The notes beneath the pieces were generated by a model, which was not told the origin of the DNA, ran no database searches, and worked only from the letters and a program-made list of their open reading frames with translations. The position numbers and the translations under genes were made by a program. A DNA stretch of 64,000 bases, taken from NCBI RefSeq assembly GCF_030272615.1, contig NC_081415.1, forward strand, positions 267,021,425-267,085,424, in the 5' to 3' direction. Each line of letters opens with the position of its first letter. Positions within the stretch are counted from its first letter, which is position 1. This document shows positions 1-11,321 of this stretch, one piece after another. Source of the stretch: Cryptomeria japonica (lineage: Eukaryota; Streptophyta; Pinopsida; Cupressales; Cupressaceae).

Positions 1-1056
1 CTTACTACATGAATATTGGAATGAGGAAACTTTTGCTCAGATTGGAAATAAGATGGGGACTTTCATAAAGGCAGATGAGGCAATCACTAGTAATGACTAT
101 AGCATGTATGCAAGGATTTACATTTATTGGTAGGATACACACTCTCTTCCTAGAATGGTGGAACACATAATAAGTGAAGGCATTTGGAAGCAATTGATTG
201 AAGTTGAGGAAAATATAGAAATGTGTAAACTATGTAAAATCTTTGGACATCGGAATCCGAGTGTTCTTCACAAAGAAAAGGGAAAGGTTTAGCAGAAGAG
301 GCCTTAAATGAGGCTCTATTAAGTAAGGAGAGGGTTTTTTTAATGGAAGATACAGATTTTCTGGATTAGATGGTGAGTAGGCGAGATCAAATGTGGTTTC
401 CAGAGAGAGAGGAAATATTTGACTCACAGTTTTTGTGGTCGAAGGGTGGTAATGAAGAGATGTATCAACAAAGTGAAGAAGCGTTGGGTAACAATTTAGA
501 TGGCCCATGGAATCAATTAGTTAATGAAGTGCTTGTGATAGAAAATCTTCCGATTTCAAATGCAACCCAAGGAGAGAACAGAGGGAGGACTCTGATTTTT
601 GATACATGCATTTTGCCTCATATAGATAGAGTGGAGTTTGGGGAGGAGATTTCTAAAGGTTTAGAGGAGAATCATGATTTGAAGACTCAAATCAAACTTG
701 TGGAGATGATTCCAGCAAAAAGTTCATACCAATCCAAGGGATGGAGGGAGGAGAGGTCGAGAGATATTAGTTCTTAGGCAAAGATAAAATCCCAAGGGTT
801 GGAGTGTAGGGGGGAGAAGCCAAGGGAGGAGTGTTCAGGAAATTAGAAGGAAGGGAATCAAGCAAAAGTTGATTCAAGATTTTTTTTTGAAGATAAAAAT
901 GAGGAATTTGAGACAGTTTTTAAGGATATTCCAATATCTTCGATAAGGAATCTGGAGAGCTCCTTTGAAGATGAGAAGGATAATGAAAACTCATCAGATG
1001 AGCTAGAGTCAAATGGACACTCAGATGGAGATTTTGAGGATGGGGACGAGCTATGA
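1..1056 (+). pseudogene. LINE ORF1 (nucleic-acid-binding Gag-like protein), decayed, 5' end outside window
   Basis: This is the ORF1 region of a plant L1-type LINE, whose product would coat element RNA. The first ~200 bases read, in one frame with a stop, like the end of the DUF4283-type domain found in plant LINE ORF1 (a GTFIKADEAIT-like strand followed by a basic segment). Next comes a damaged zinc knuckle around 220-260, with CKLCKIFGH visible and the last cysteine missing. A longer acidic open stretch lies at 370-777 and an acidic tail ends at a TGA at 1054-1056. Several stops and frame changes make it non-functional. The start lies beyond base 1. The identity rests on position before an endonuclease domain and on the knuckle. 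Confidence 0.6.
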
Positions 1057-1245
1057 TTTAAAGAAAAAGTAGGGACCTTGGAGAGGTGAACACTAGAACA
1101 AACATCTTCAAAGAAGAGTAAGGCTTCAATGGGAGAGAAAAACAAAAGAGGGCGAAAATCAGTGCAAGTGAAGCTGGAAATGGCGGGTAGGGTTGGTGGT
1201 AAAAAAAATTGAGATTGGGAAAAGGATGCCTTTTTTGAGGAGCCG

Positions 1246-1625
1246 TGAGGGTCTTATTGTAGAATGTCAGAGGTTGCAATGCCTCTGACAAGATTCATTT
1301 CATCAAACACTATTTTGATCAAACAAGAATGGACATGGTCCTTTTACAAGAAATGGAGTTCTGTGGAGAGGAGATTGAGAGATTTGGTAGGTTGTTCAAC
1401 AAATGGAAAAGTTGTATTGTAGAGTCTGTGGGAGCTTCTTGAGGCTTGGGGATTCTTTGGTGGGAGGAGGTGGTGGAGATCATGGTTCTTTGAGTTGAGA
1501 AATCATGGCAATGGGTGGAAGTCTGGTCTAAACAGCTTCATGCTATATTTTTTGTAATTAATGTTTATGGAGCTAACAAGACAATTGATCTTAAAAGGGT
1601 TTGGGAGGAAATTTCAAGTTTATTA
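1246..1625 (+). pseudogene. LINE ORF2, endonuclease domain N-terminal half, interrupted by insertion
   Basis: This encodes the start of an APE-type endonuclease, the enzyme that nicks target DNA during LINE insertion. In one frame the segment shows NVRGCNASDK (the tryptophan before it is now TAG), then MVLLQEMEF with the catalytic-site glutamate, and then FFVINVYGANK. Two further in-frame stops follow near 1440 and 1491. The frame runs up to 1625, where the Sirevirus-like element begins, and resumes in the same frame at 24153 after its TATTA target duplication. The domain is typical of plant L1 LINEs but dead. Confidence 0.75.
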
Positions 1626-2443
1626 TGTTAGGATTCCCACAAATACTAAGAGGGGGGGGTGAATCAGTATCTAACCGATGTACAAAATTTCTTATCTTAA
1701 AACATGCAGAATATATTGTAACAGTGTACCGCTATGCAAGAAATAATGCAATAAACAAAATTAAAAACATCCACACGAAAAGCACACCATGACACAAGGA
1801 TTTAACGGTGTGGGAAAAACTTTGGTGGGATTTGTGACCCACAATATCCACTTACTGGCCAATAAGATAATATTACTTACAATAGGGGCCTGCACATGCA
1901 GGAAGGCCAACTGCCTAGACCTCACTGCTCAAATGGGAAGTCTCACTGACTTAAAATGTGGATTATACAAATCCAGTATCTTGTACTGCTTTAGAATAGC
2001 ATCTATAATGCCTGATTCAGTACCGGTTGTTGCTCTGCTTCTTACATAAAACCCTTTACCTTATATTTCACATAATAGGTCTTCCTTAATATTTCGCATA
2101 TATTACTTACATAACCTTATTCATTTCTTCCTTACAAAATGTCTACAATGATCTCTTTTATATATAAGAGTCATTTTACAACATGTCAAGTCGGCTTACA
2201 AATTTTTTATAATAATAAACAAAATATAATATAACAAAATCCTGTCGGCCTCTTTGTCGGTATACTTCCTTTCTCCGTGCCGGTGTCGGTGTCCTAAGTG
2301 CTAGTGTAGAGTTTGATCATTGATGTCGGTGCACTAACTTGTCAGTGTAATTCCTTGCTAGTGCCATAGGATTGTAAGGTTGCCATCAATGACAAAACCT
2401 TCAATCACATACAATGTCTCATTAGAGTGTACATATGCCAGCA
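1626..2443 (-). repeat. 3' LTR of the Sirevirus-like element
   Basis: The direct repeat of 23344-24152 starts TGTTAGGATTCCC and ends GCCAGCA on the plus strand, so the minus strand reads TG...CA. It contains a TATA-like run (TATATAAAAG on the minus strand) near 2157-2167. It differs from the other copy by many transitions, a 12-bp indel near 1802 and a further indel near 2310-2350. Confidence 0.9.
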
Positions 2444-2611
2444 ATCTCCCCCTTTGGCATTGATGACAACACTCATGAGAAATTTCAAAAGTGTATCCAA
2501 AAATGTGAAGTCCAAAAATGTTACCAAAAATGTGTGTGCTCCCCCTGAGCATATGATTCTTGTGATGTTGAATTTTATCATTCCACTACTCCCCCTTTGG
2601 CATCAATGACA
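2444..2611 (-). other. Repeated polypurine tracts before the 3' LTR
   Basis: Read on the minus strand, GCCAAAGGGGGAG occurs at 2611-2588 and again at 2460-2445 directly against the LTR, with a shorter AGGGGGAGC between them near 2541. Multiple such tracts are characteristic of Sireviruses. The one abutting the LTR is the presumed plus-strand primer. The accessory frame's original stop codon (minus TAG at 2660-2658) lies just upstream. Confidence 0.8.
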
Positions 2612-2669
2612 AAGGTTGTCAAGATGTTAGTAGAGTTTTGTAGTTTCAACATTGTAACTAGGTAGTTAC

Positions 2670-4371
2670 TGTAGTCACATAAATCTGTCCACTTAATTAA
2701 AATGAATATTTAGTATTTATTTGATTATTTAACCATCAATCAATAATTAATTAAATTAATATATTTAATTAATTCATCTTAACCCTCTTCTCCTATTAAT
2801 TAAATAAATTATTCAATTTATTTGATTTAATTCACTTAACCAAATTTAGACCATTAATTAAATAAATAAATCATATTTATTTAATTAAATTTTCTCTCAC
2901 ATTTAAATAAATTAATATTTATTTAAATTCCCCCAAAATCCCACCTCTCACATTTAAATAAATTAACATTTATTTAAATCACCTTTATCTTCTACCCACT
3001 TGTATTTTCCTACAAATGCAAGTTGCACAACTATTTTAAATAAATCATTTATTTAAATCACCTTTATCCTCCACCCACTTGCATTTTCCTACAAATGCAA
3101 GTTGCACAACTATTTTAAATAAATTATTTATTTAAAATCCTATGTATCCTCACCCACTTGAAACCTTTAATGGTTTCCATTAAAGTCTTCAAACTTAATG
3201 GCTTCCCTTAAAGTCTTCTTAAGACTTTAATGGTTTCCCTTAAAGTCTTCAAACTTAATGGCTTCCTTCTAGAGTCTTCTTAAGCCTTTAATGGTTTCCC
3301 TCAAAGTCTTCAAGCATTTAATGCTTTATCTTCCTTTTTCTCCTTTAAATAAATTAATATTTATTTGAATATTTACCCAAATGCAAATTACACCATTTAA
3401 TTGAAATGAATGATTTTATTTCAATTGAAAATCCTAAAATTCCTCCCACTTGCATTCTCCTACAAAATCCACTTGCATGCCTAAATCCCTTCTAGATTCT
3501 TCTAACCCCTTCCTAATTAGCCTAATCCATCCCCTAAATATTGTCACATTCCTAAGCAACTTGGAGTCACTTCTCAAAGCCCTCAAAGTCTTTGAAAGAC
3601 ATTTAAGGCTTTAAGTCTTCAAATGGTTAACCTCTAAAGTCTTCCAAACCACTTATGGCTCTTACATGACCATTAATGGTTAATTCCACTTGCACCCATG
3701 GTTAAAGACTTTGACCCCTAACTTAACCCTCATGTAACCCATGTGTCTCTTCAAAGCATTTATTTCTTTGACTAGGGTAACCATCATGTCCCCTCAAGCA
3801 TTTAAGGCTCCTTATCTCTCCTCTCAAGCCTCCTCATGGTGACACTTGTCAACATGGGATTGGATTGAAAGTCTCACATGGATTGAATATCTTCCAATCC
3901 TGACCCTTGTTGAGATTATTCAATCTCAACCCTTCATTTCCCCATTTCTTCTATAAATAAAACCCTTCTCCTCAAAGCAAAGGAGGAACCATTAGAGTAT
4001 TGTTGTTATACAGGTATTAGCATAGAGCTTTTTCATAGCATCACTGTCTACACTTGCATAGCATTTGCTTATCATATTCAACCATCTTGAATCTCCATAT
4101 GGCATCCGTAGCTAGTGCTAAAAGCTGAGAGCTACACTCATTTGGGACTTGGAGAGGGGAGAAACAAGGGAGAAGCATCAAAAGGCATCATGGAAGCATC
4201 TTAGGGAGGCTCTTCTCCTTTCTTTTATTTTGTTAAACTTCTTTCATGCTTTTTGAATTCTCTTTTGATATGTTTGGAATGGTTTTAAGTTCTTTGTTTT
4301 GTTTTTATGGTTGAAACTAACTTATTAACATTGAACTTTGTTGTTGCCTTGTCCCCATTTCCATGACATCA
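2670..4371 (+). repeat. Tat1 5' LTR
   Basis: Begins TGTAGTCACA and ends CATGACATCA, matching 16848-18549 along its whole length. The TATA box TATAAATA at 3952-3959 is the likely start region for the genomic RNA. The first 700 bases are rich in TTTAAATAAATT-type palindromes, and short duplicated blocks built on 'CTTAATGGCTTCC' and 'AAAGTCTTC' lie around 3150-3330. Confidence 0.93.
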
Positions 4372-6244
4372 TTTGGTGAACCCGATGTGAATCAAAGAGC
4401 AATCATTTTGAAGACTACTAACTTTTGAATGTTTTAATTGACACACAAGTCATTCTCTTGCGTTTTTGTTCTCAATTTAGCACCTTCGCAAATTGATACT
4501 TTAGCGCTATTGTCTATATTGTTGTTCTTTCATGTTAAATAGCACTTCTATTTTCACACAGAGTAGAGCTATTGTAACAGAGAGTTGTAAGAAAATTCCT
4601 TGTAACCGAAAACCAAAAATTTTAGGCTTGTATAAACCCACCAAAACATGCGGATTTTTCAAACTAATTATCTTTTGTGCAAGTTTTAACTAACCCCTAG
4701 AATAGGATTTTTTAGCAATTTTAGCTTAGGAAATAAATTTGTTCATATTTCTAACTTCGTCTTTCAAAATAGGATAAAATAAATTCATTTTCCTTTTGGG
4801 TTAAAATCAACTACACATTCATTTAGAGTTTTAAAAAGAACCACATCTTTCATTTAGAGCTCTAAAAAGAATCACACTAGTTCAAAGTTTAAAAAAATCA
4901 CAAAAACAAACACACAATTTTTTTTTTTGTTGCAAAGTTAGGAACAAATTCTTTTGGTGCTTAAAATTAACAAGGCAAATTTTATTTCTTGCATCAAGCT
5001 AAAACTCACAATCCACACTTCCATTTTTGGTGCAAATAAAATTCACAATCAACTTGTCCCATTTTTAAAGCAATTTTACTTCATGCAAACGTGTTTTTCA
5101 TTAAGTTGACCAGGATTTTCAAATTCTAGTTTACTCAAACAATTGTCTTTGAAAATTTAAAAAAACACCATGATTGTTGGAGCAACATCTCCAAATAGAT
5201 AGAAAATCATTGCGATGACAAGTTAAAAGGAACAGGTGAATTTTGTGTTTGGCACACTTGTGCAAAAGAGTTGGTCAAGTGGTCCTACTTCTAACACACA
5301 TTATCCTCTCCCTTGGCTCTCGTGGTCCTAGGTACAAGAGAAAAGTGTTAGTAACACTCAAATTTTATCTTTTTAAGAGAGGCCTGCTAAGGGATCAATA
5401 CTCTTGGGAATGACCTCGAGCGGTAAATCCTTCGAGCCGCTATAGAAATCAGGCGTGAGCGAAAGTTGTAGCCTTGGATATAGTTGTTCCTACAGTGTAA
5501 CTGGCCGAAAGGACAAATGGGCCCCACCACTAGTTACAAGGCTCTTAAGTGAGTCACTGCAGAATGAACTTATGTCCAAAAACATCGCACATGACTAAAC
5601 ACCTTTAAATAATAGCCCACCCGTTCTATTGATTGAGGATATTTGCGATATAATTTAGTGCAAGAGCATAGATGGTTTTTCTCCCAAGATACTCACCATA
5701 CATATTTCCTTGAGTAGAAACATAGCTTTTTGAAAAGTCACTTGTGGCTTGATAAAAGTGGTGACTCCCCCATCATAGGGATCATCTATTTGTTATGCTC
5801 ATGCAAGACTTAGTATATCACATCCTTACTTGCCAAGGCAGGATTCATAAGGTATGCAGTACCAAAGTCGAAGAAATATCAAGATGTGGGCTAAATTTAT
5901 CACAACTAGCCATTTGACCTTAGGGATAAAAAGTGTTTGAAGTGTGTTCGTTTTAGTCAAGACCAAGTGCAAATTGAGCCGACTTCAGGCTTTGGAAATA
6001 CACCTTAAAAATACATCTAAAGGAAGGGTCATATACAAGTCCAAGGATTGGGTTGATCTAGACCCATACTCATTTGTGCCTTTTAGGCAACATTCTTGTG
6101 TTTGTGTGCTTGCTTTGTTTTCTTGTCAAAGAAACATCAAAAGAAAATCACTTCCAGAAACAAAGTATTCATCCAACCAAACATTTCACAAAACAACCAA
6201 ACACATCAAAAACAAAGTGCAAACAACAAAAGTATCAAAACTTT
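4372..6244 (+). other. Tat1 primer-binding site and leader
   Basis: The leader starts with a likely primer-binding site at 4373-4390 (TTGGTGAACCCGATGTGA). I cannot assign its tRNA. The next 1.8 kb is non-coding. It contains a single TAGCGCT at 4502, the core that is amplified in Tat2, and the short hairpin GGAGCAACATCTCC at 5179-5192, which is identical in Tat2 (37605-37618). A structured GC-richer block at 5380-5560 has counterparts in Tat2. Confidence 0.7.
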
Positions 6245-6628
6245 ATGACCATTCTTCACATCCTGCGAAAGAAGAAGCGTCATCAAAATATCAACTTGAA
6301 AAGAAGACCATTAAGCTCAAAGGCTTTGATCAAAAGGAGGAAATTCTTCTATATAAATAGACAAATCTTTGTCTCCCATAGAGTTTTTCTGCGTCACATG
6401 CGTCTCTACCTTCAAGGCAAAACAAACGAATTTGATTTAGAATCATTGAACCGCAGAGCTTTTATGCAATATAGAGCTCTAAGTTATCACAAAAACCAAG
6501 GAGGTAAGATTAATCCCAACTTTTTCCCAAACGTCTGTATCACATACAACACAGCTCGAGAAATACCACCAACACATGAAAGAGAAGAGGTAGAGTTTGT
6601 TCCATTTGTGACACAAAGTTTTTATTGA
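6245..6628 (+). CDS. Tat1 ORF1, small conserved protein upstream of gag
   Basis: A 127-residue basic protein of unknown role. The ATG at 6245 is chosen because the homologous Tat2 protein (39644-40030) starts at the matching methionine and both end in F-V-P-F-x-T-x-S-F-Y. Shared blocks include INRQ, SHRVFL, GGKINP and CITYNT, about half the residues overall by eye. An extra ORF before gag is a known feature of Ogre-type Tat elements, without assigned function. The frame is uninterrupted although gag and pol of the same element contain many stops. No domain, signal peptide or membrane segment is evident. Confidence 0.65.
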   Translation: MTILHILRKKKRHQNINLKRRPLSSKALIKRRKFFYINRQIFVSHRVFLRHMRLYLQGKTNEFDLESLNRRAFMQYRALSYHKNQGGKINPNFFPNVCITYNTAREIPPTHEREEVEFVPFVTQSFY

Positions 6629-7074
6629 AGTTGAAAACATTTCATCCATTATCTTACTCATACATCATCACTTCATCATCAATCCATCCCAACTCTCAAA
6701 ACATTACGAGGTTCTTGTCCCAAGTTCTCTTTTAGATATTGCTTGAATCAAACACATCACATCACTTTTTAGATTGTTTCTACATCTAGGATAAGCTCAT
6801 CCTAAGAGACACATCTACGTAGGTTAAAACTAGTTCATGAGTGAATCCTCTCATTACTAGGTAGTTCAATCTGTAACACATCTCAGATTTCTCTACACCT
6901 TATCACATCAAAACTTATCAAACAAGCAAGCAATTCAAAGAAGGAATTTCGGTTACATCTACCTTAAAAGTGCTAGAGATCCACATACAACACAATTCAC
7001 CAACCATCAATCTCTCATTTCATCAAAAACTCATCATCATTTTCACACAACTGCAACAAAAGCTTGTAAACAAA

Positions 7075-8655
7075 ATGGCCCAAACCTGATCACAGTCAAG
7101 GCAACGAGAAATAGAAATGGAAGAAGAAGAAGAGGAAAATCTCAATGAATTTCAAGAAGCACTTCGAGGAAATGCAAATGACGAAAACCCAAGTACTCCC
7201 ACTCCTACAACAATAGAAAGGGCCTAGCATAACCCTCTCTTAAACAGACTTTTTGACGAAATACTCAGGAGCAATGTGGATGCTCACTTCTTAAAGCTCA
7301 CTCAAGAAGGAGCAAAACTCCCCTCTGACTTTGATCTTGCCCAATTAAGACAGGCATCAGAAAGACAAAGTCGCCATGAAGAGGAAAGAGGTAGAGATCC
7401 CATCAGATATAACATTCCTTGAGGTAACCCACCACCTCCTCCTCCAACTGAAATGGAGATGTTGCGGCAACAAGTCGAGAATCTCACCCAACAACTTCAT
7501 AGTGGTGTCAAGACCAACCAATTCTCACTCAATGACATCTGTCCCTATCCTTTTGATAGGAATCTTTATATGCCACCCTTTCCACGAGGATTCGAAACAC
7601 CCAAATTCAAAAAATATAGAGGAAAGGGAGATCCTCGTGATCATGTCAGAGAATTTCATTCCACTTGTCTCAAAGTGGCATATGAAGACACATACCTAAT
7701 GCGCCTTTTTCCCCAAAGCTTGGGAGGAACAACCACATCATGGTTTTCCTGACTACCAGGTGGCATTAGAACATTTGAAGAACTCATCCAGAAGTTCCTA
7801 GCTCATTACTCTCATAACATTGAACGCGACATCACCATGGCTGATCTATGCAACACTAAACAAAAACCAGGTGAACTATTCTCAGTATTCCTACAACGAT
7901 GGCGTCAAATGTCTAGCAAACGTTCTCTTCAGTTACCTGAGCGAGAACTAGTGGAAATATTCATTTCCAACTTAAACGAAGAAATGGAATTTCACCTGGA
8001 TGTCAAAGACATAGACTCTTTTAATGATATGATCACCAAGGGTTTGAAATGTGAGCGGGCACTCATCAAGAAAGTACTCATCAAAATCTTTAATGAACCA
8101 AAGGATGGTCCTCGCCCACGCTTCAATAGTGATAAACCAAGCTTCTAGAAAAAAAACAAGAATATCGTCAACGATGGGGTTGTGGATGCCAGGACTATAC
8201 AAAGTGCACAACCTGTGGTTCGGTTTGCAGGACAGAATTCTCCACCTCAGAATAACACAAATGTTCCTTCCAATCAAGGTCGCATCACATCTCACAATGA
8301 ACCAAGACCTCGTCAGCAAAAACAAAAATGCACATACACTCCCTTAGGGGAACCCATTGAAACAGTATTGCGACAACTCATTTCTCAAAATTTGGTCACT
8401 CTCTCTAAAACATCAAACTATGAACCTTAGGTCAAACCTCCATGGTGGAGAGATACTGAACACTGTGATTTCCACCAAGGGAGAGGACACAAGACAAGTA
8501 ATTGTCACCGATTAAAAGATCTTATTCAGGATCTTATTGATCGAGGCGAAATTGAAATCGAAGGACATGACCCAAAAACAACAAACAATGATCATCTGAT
8601 GTTCAAAAATCCACTTCCATCACAAGATCAAAGGGGTCCTTCCACTTCCAAGTGA
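7075..8655 (+). pseudogene. Tat1 gag (capsid and nucleocapsid), decayed
   Basis: This would encode the structural protein of the virus-like particle. The frame starts at ATG 7075 (MAQT then a stop) with an acidic EEEEE stretch. Next is the retrotransposon Gag core, from NDICPYPFDR through KYRGKGDPRDHVREF and LMRLFPQSLGG to LPERELVEIFISNL (about 7530-7980). It ends with PPWW and a zinc finger CDFHQGRGHKTSNC near 8465. At least six in-frame stops occur, for example in the ORF1-gag spacer region and at 7750, 8146 and 8428. The protease lies in another frame, so an indel or natural frame change lies between 8655 and about 9100. Confidence 0.85.
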
Positions 8656-11321
8656 GGCACTGATACCACAGATTATACGCAGGCTGCATATTATTACACT
8701 GTAAATCACCTGTATGATGCCAGTGAACAAGTTGCAACTATAACCATAAAAAATCCCAACTCCAATTGCAATGTTGTTACATATCGCGACAAGGTTACCA
8801 TAAAGGCAACTCCACAAGGCACCACCTCCATCCAAAGCAGTACAATCTTGTGGAACAATTAGACAAAATGCCTGCGCTTATATCCATTTTAGAGCTATTG
8901 CGCCTATCACCATCTCATAAAACAATCTTGGATCAAGCACTCTAAGAGGCGTCAGTCCCTGCAAACCTGATTACCGACCAATTTCAAGCCATGGTTGGAA
9001 GTCTAAAGTCATCACCTTGTCTCACTTTTTCCGAAAGTGACAACTCTTCCTTCCAGCAACCTCATAACACTTCGCTACACAATGAAGGCTTTATCAACTA
9101 GCATAGGATCAAGCGAGTCTTGATCGATAATGGAGCAGGCCTGAATATTTGTACACTACAGTTGGTCACAGCATTGGGATATGCCATAGAATCAATGGAT
9201 CCTCGCAAGAAGATCACAATCAAAGCCTACAACGATGTAGAGCGTTCATCCAAAGGAGCTGTGGTACTACCAATCTGAGTGGGCCCTGTGGTAAAGCACA
9301 TCATCTATCAGGTTCTGGACCTTCCTCTGCCATACAATCTATTGTTAGGAAGACCTTGGATACATGCCATGCAAGTCGTTCCATCTACCTACCATCAATG
9401 TATCAAGTTACCACATAACGGTGTAGAGATCACAATCCTGGGCGATGCAAATCCCTTTGCGTATTGCCATAATATCAGCCATCAACCAGAGATTACCATC
9501 CCTAATAATAGAGAAGCCATTTCCTCCACATCATATATAAGTCCCACCTCTCTTGTCAGTTCGAACACCACTATACCCAAGCAAGAAAAGCTTAAGATGA
9601 AAATAGCAGAGGAAGGTCCTGGGGAATACAACTTAAGTCAACTCTTTTGTGTGGGACAAATGCCCACTTCTCCTAGAACACATGGTAAACCGCAGCAGTT
9701 ACTCCAGCAACCACTGATCACACCAGCATGTGCTTTGACGCCTTTCATCCTTGGAAAGAGTCAAGAAGAAGAAACCCAAGATGAGGACTTAGCGGAATGG
9801 ATCTATAAAGATCCCATCACCACTGATATACCGCAAGCTACGCTTCCTACGAATCAATATGGCAAAGGCCTCCTCATTATGCAAAGAATGGGGTATGATG
9901 GTCAGAGTGCTTTGGGATATTGCAAACAAGGATGACATGAACCACTACTGCCGGAATTAAAGCCCAAGGATAATGCAGGCCTAGGCTTTGAAAAGGAAAT
10001 CTTTCCTAAGCTCAGATTCAAAGGAAAACACAGCAAATTGCTATATCAACCCACTACAAAGAGGTCACCTTTGATTATAAAAGCAGCACCCCAGAACATC
10101 ACAACTGCCTCATTGCAGCTATAGATCCTAGAAAAACCATCTACAATGCCAATCATCCCACCAATCAAACCAGTGATCCCATCAGCAACAGCAATAACAT
10201 CAATAGCACCATTAGTAGCAGCAACTATATCAGAAATCTCAGCAGTATCGACAGCCCTGGCAATTCCAGTAGAAGTGGCAGACTCAACACTACCAATACT
10301 CCCTGTATCAGATTCATTGCTCCCCATAATCCTTCCTACAACCCTGATCATCTCAAAGGTACATCAACCAATCACACCTGCAGTGTTTAACTCAAAGGAT
10401 ATTCCAGTATGGTATAGTAATCGGATATTGGAAAGTGACTCAGAGACTGACTCACATGAGTGGGAATTTGATTCTGTCTAGCTTAATACTTCAGATGAGG
10501 AAGACACATCACTAGCTCCACCCCGCAAAGACATCCCTATTTATGGAGAAGCACAGATAAAGACCTCTTGGGTTCCTGAGCTGGAAACTTCTTCCACAGA
10601 CCCTACGTCGCATCCTACACCTGATTCTGATAGGGAGAGTACCTTCAATGACCTTCACCACACTGTCTTAAACCTCACTGATACATCTAACGAACTTAAC
10701 CTAATCGATGAAGTAATGCCCATTATCAATCCTGAACTCATCGAATGGAACCAACCAAATCACCCATGTCTTGACCTCTTCCAAAACGATGACGCCATCA
10801 TTGAATTTTTGGAATTAAGGGATAACCTACCAAGCGGGGATCACAAAGTTGGATTCACCATAGAACTAAATAGCACAGCATACTTCGGGGTGGATGCCAA
10901 ACCTTTCAGCTACAAAAATATAACAATAAAACATGGATCTTCCAGTGAAAACCACACTGTGGCACTATTTGATTCAACAAAAGTAAAAAGAAAGAGCATA
11001 TCCAACAGTGAAAACCTCTCTGAGGTGCCTAAGGATGAAGGGTTTGACATTCTCCCTGCTAGCACACAATAGGAACGATCAACGATTCTCATCGAAGAAA
11101 CCAAAGAATGCAATGTGGGGACTCTTGAAAATCCTCATCTCATACATCTGGCATCTCTTCTCATTCCAGAGGAATAGCCTAAATTTATAGAGTTCTTCCA
11201 GAAGCGTCAGATCAACTTTGCATGGTCATATGCAGACATGCCTGGGCTTGATCCTGATTTAGTCATGCATCACCTCACTATAGCAAAAGGAGCCAAACCT
11301 ATCAAGTAGAAGCTTCGTAAG
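8656..11321 (+). pseudogene. Tat1 aspartic protease and linker region
   Basis: The retroviral-type aspartic protease is recognised by VLIDNGAGLNICTL at about 9118-9160, which holds the catalytic Asp in a D-N-G variant of the usual DTG/DSG. It is followed by YNLLLGRPWIH near 9335. The protein would mature Gag-Pol. A stop lies at 9276 between these motifs. The rest (about 9430-11320) is a long, poorly conserved linker leading to RT, including LxxxFFKxxQINFAWSYADMPG-like sequence near 11200. It is all in the frame of the downstream RT, with scattered stops. Confidence 0.75.

Noticed and set aside
4372-4391. Assigning the Tat1 primer-binding site to a particular tRNA
   Set aside because: The sequence is consistent in position and TGG start, but I could not match it to a tRNA with confidence.
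5944-6360. 138-codon plus-strand frame before Tat1 ORF1
   Set aside because: It overlaps ORF1 in another frame and has no counterpart in Tat2; only the 6245-6628 frame is conserved.
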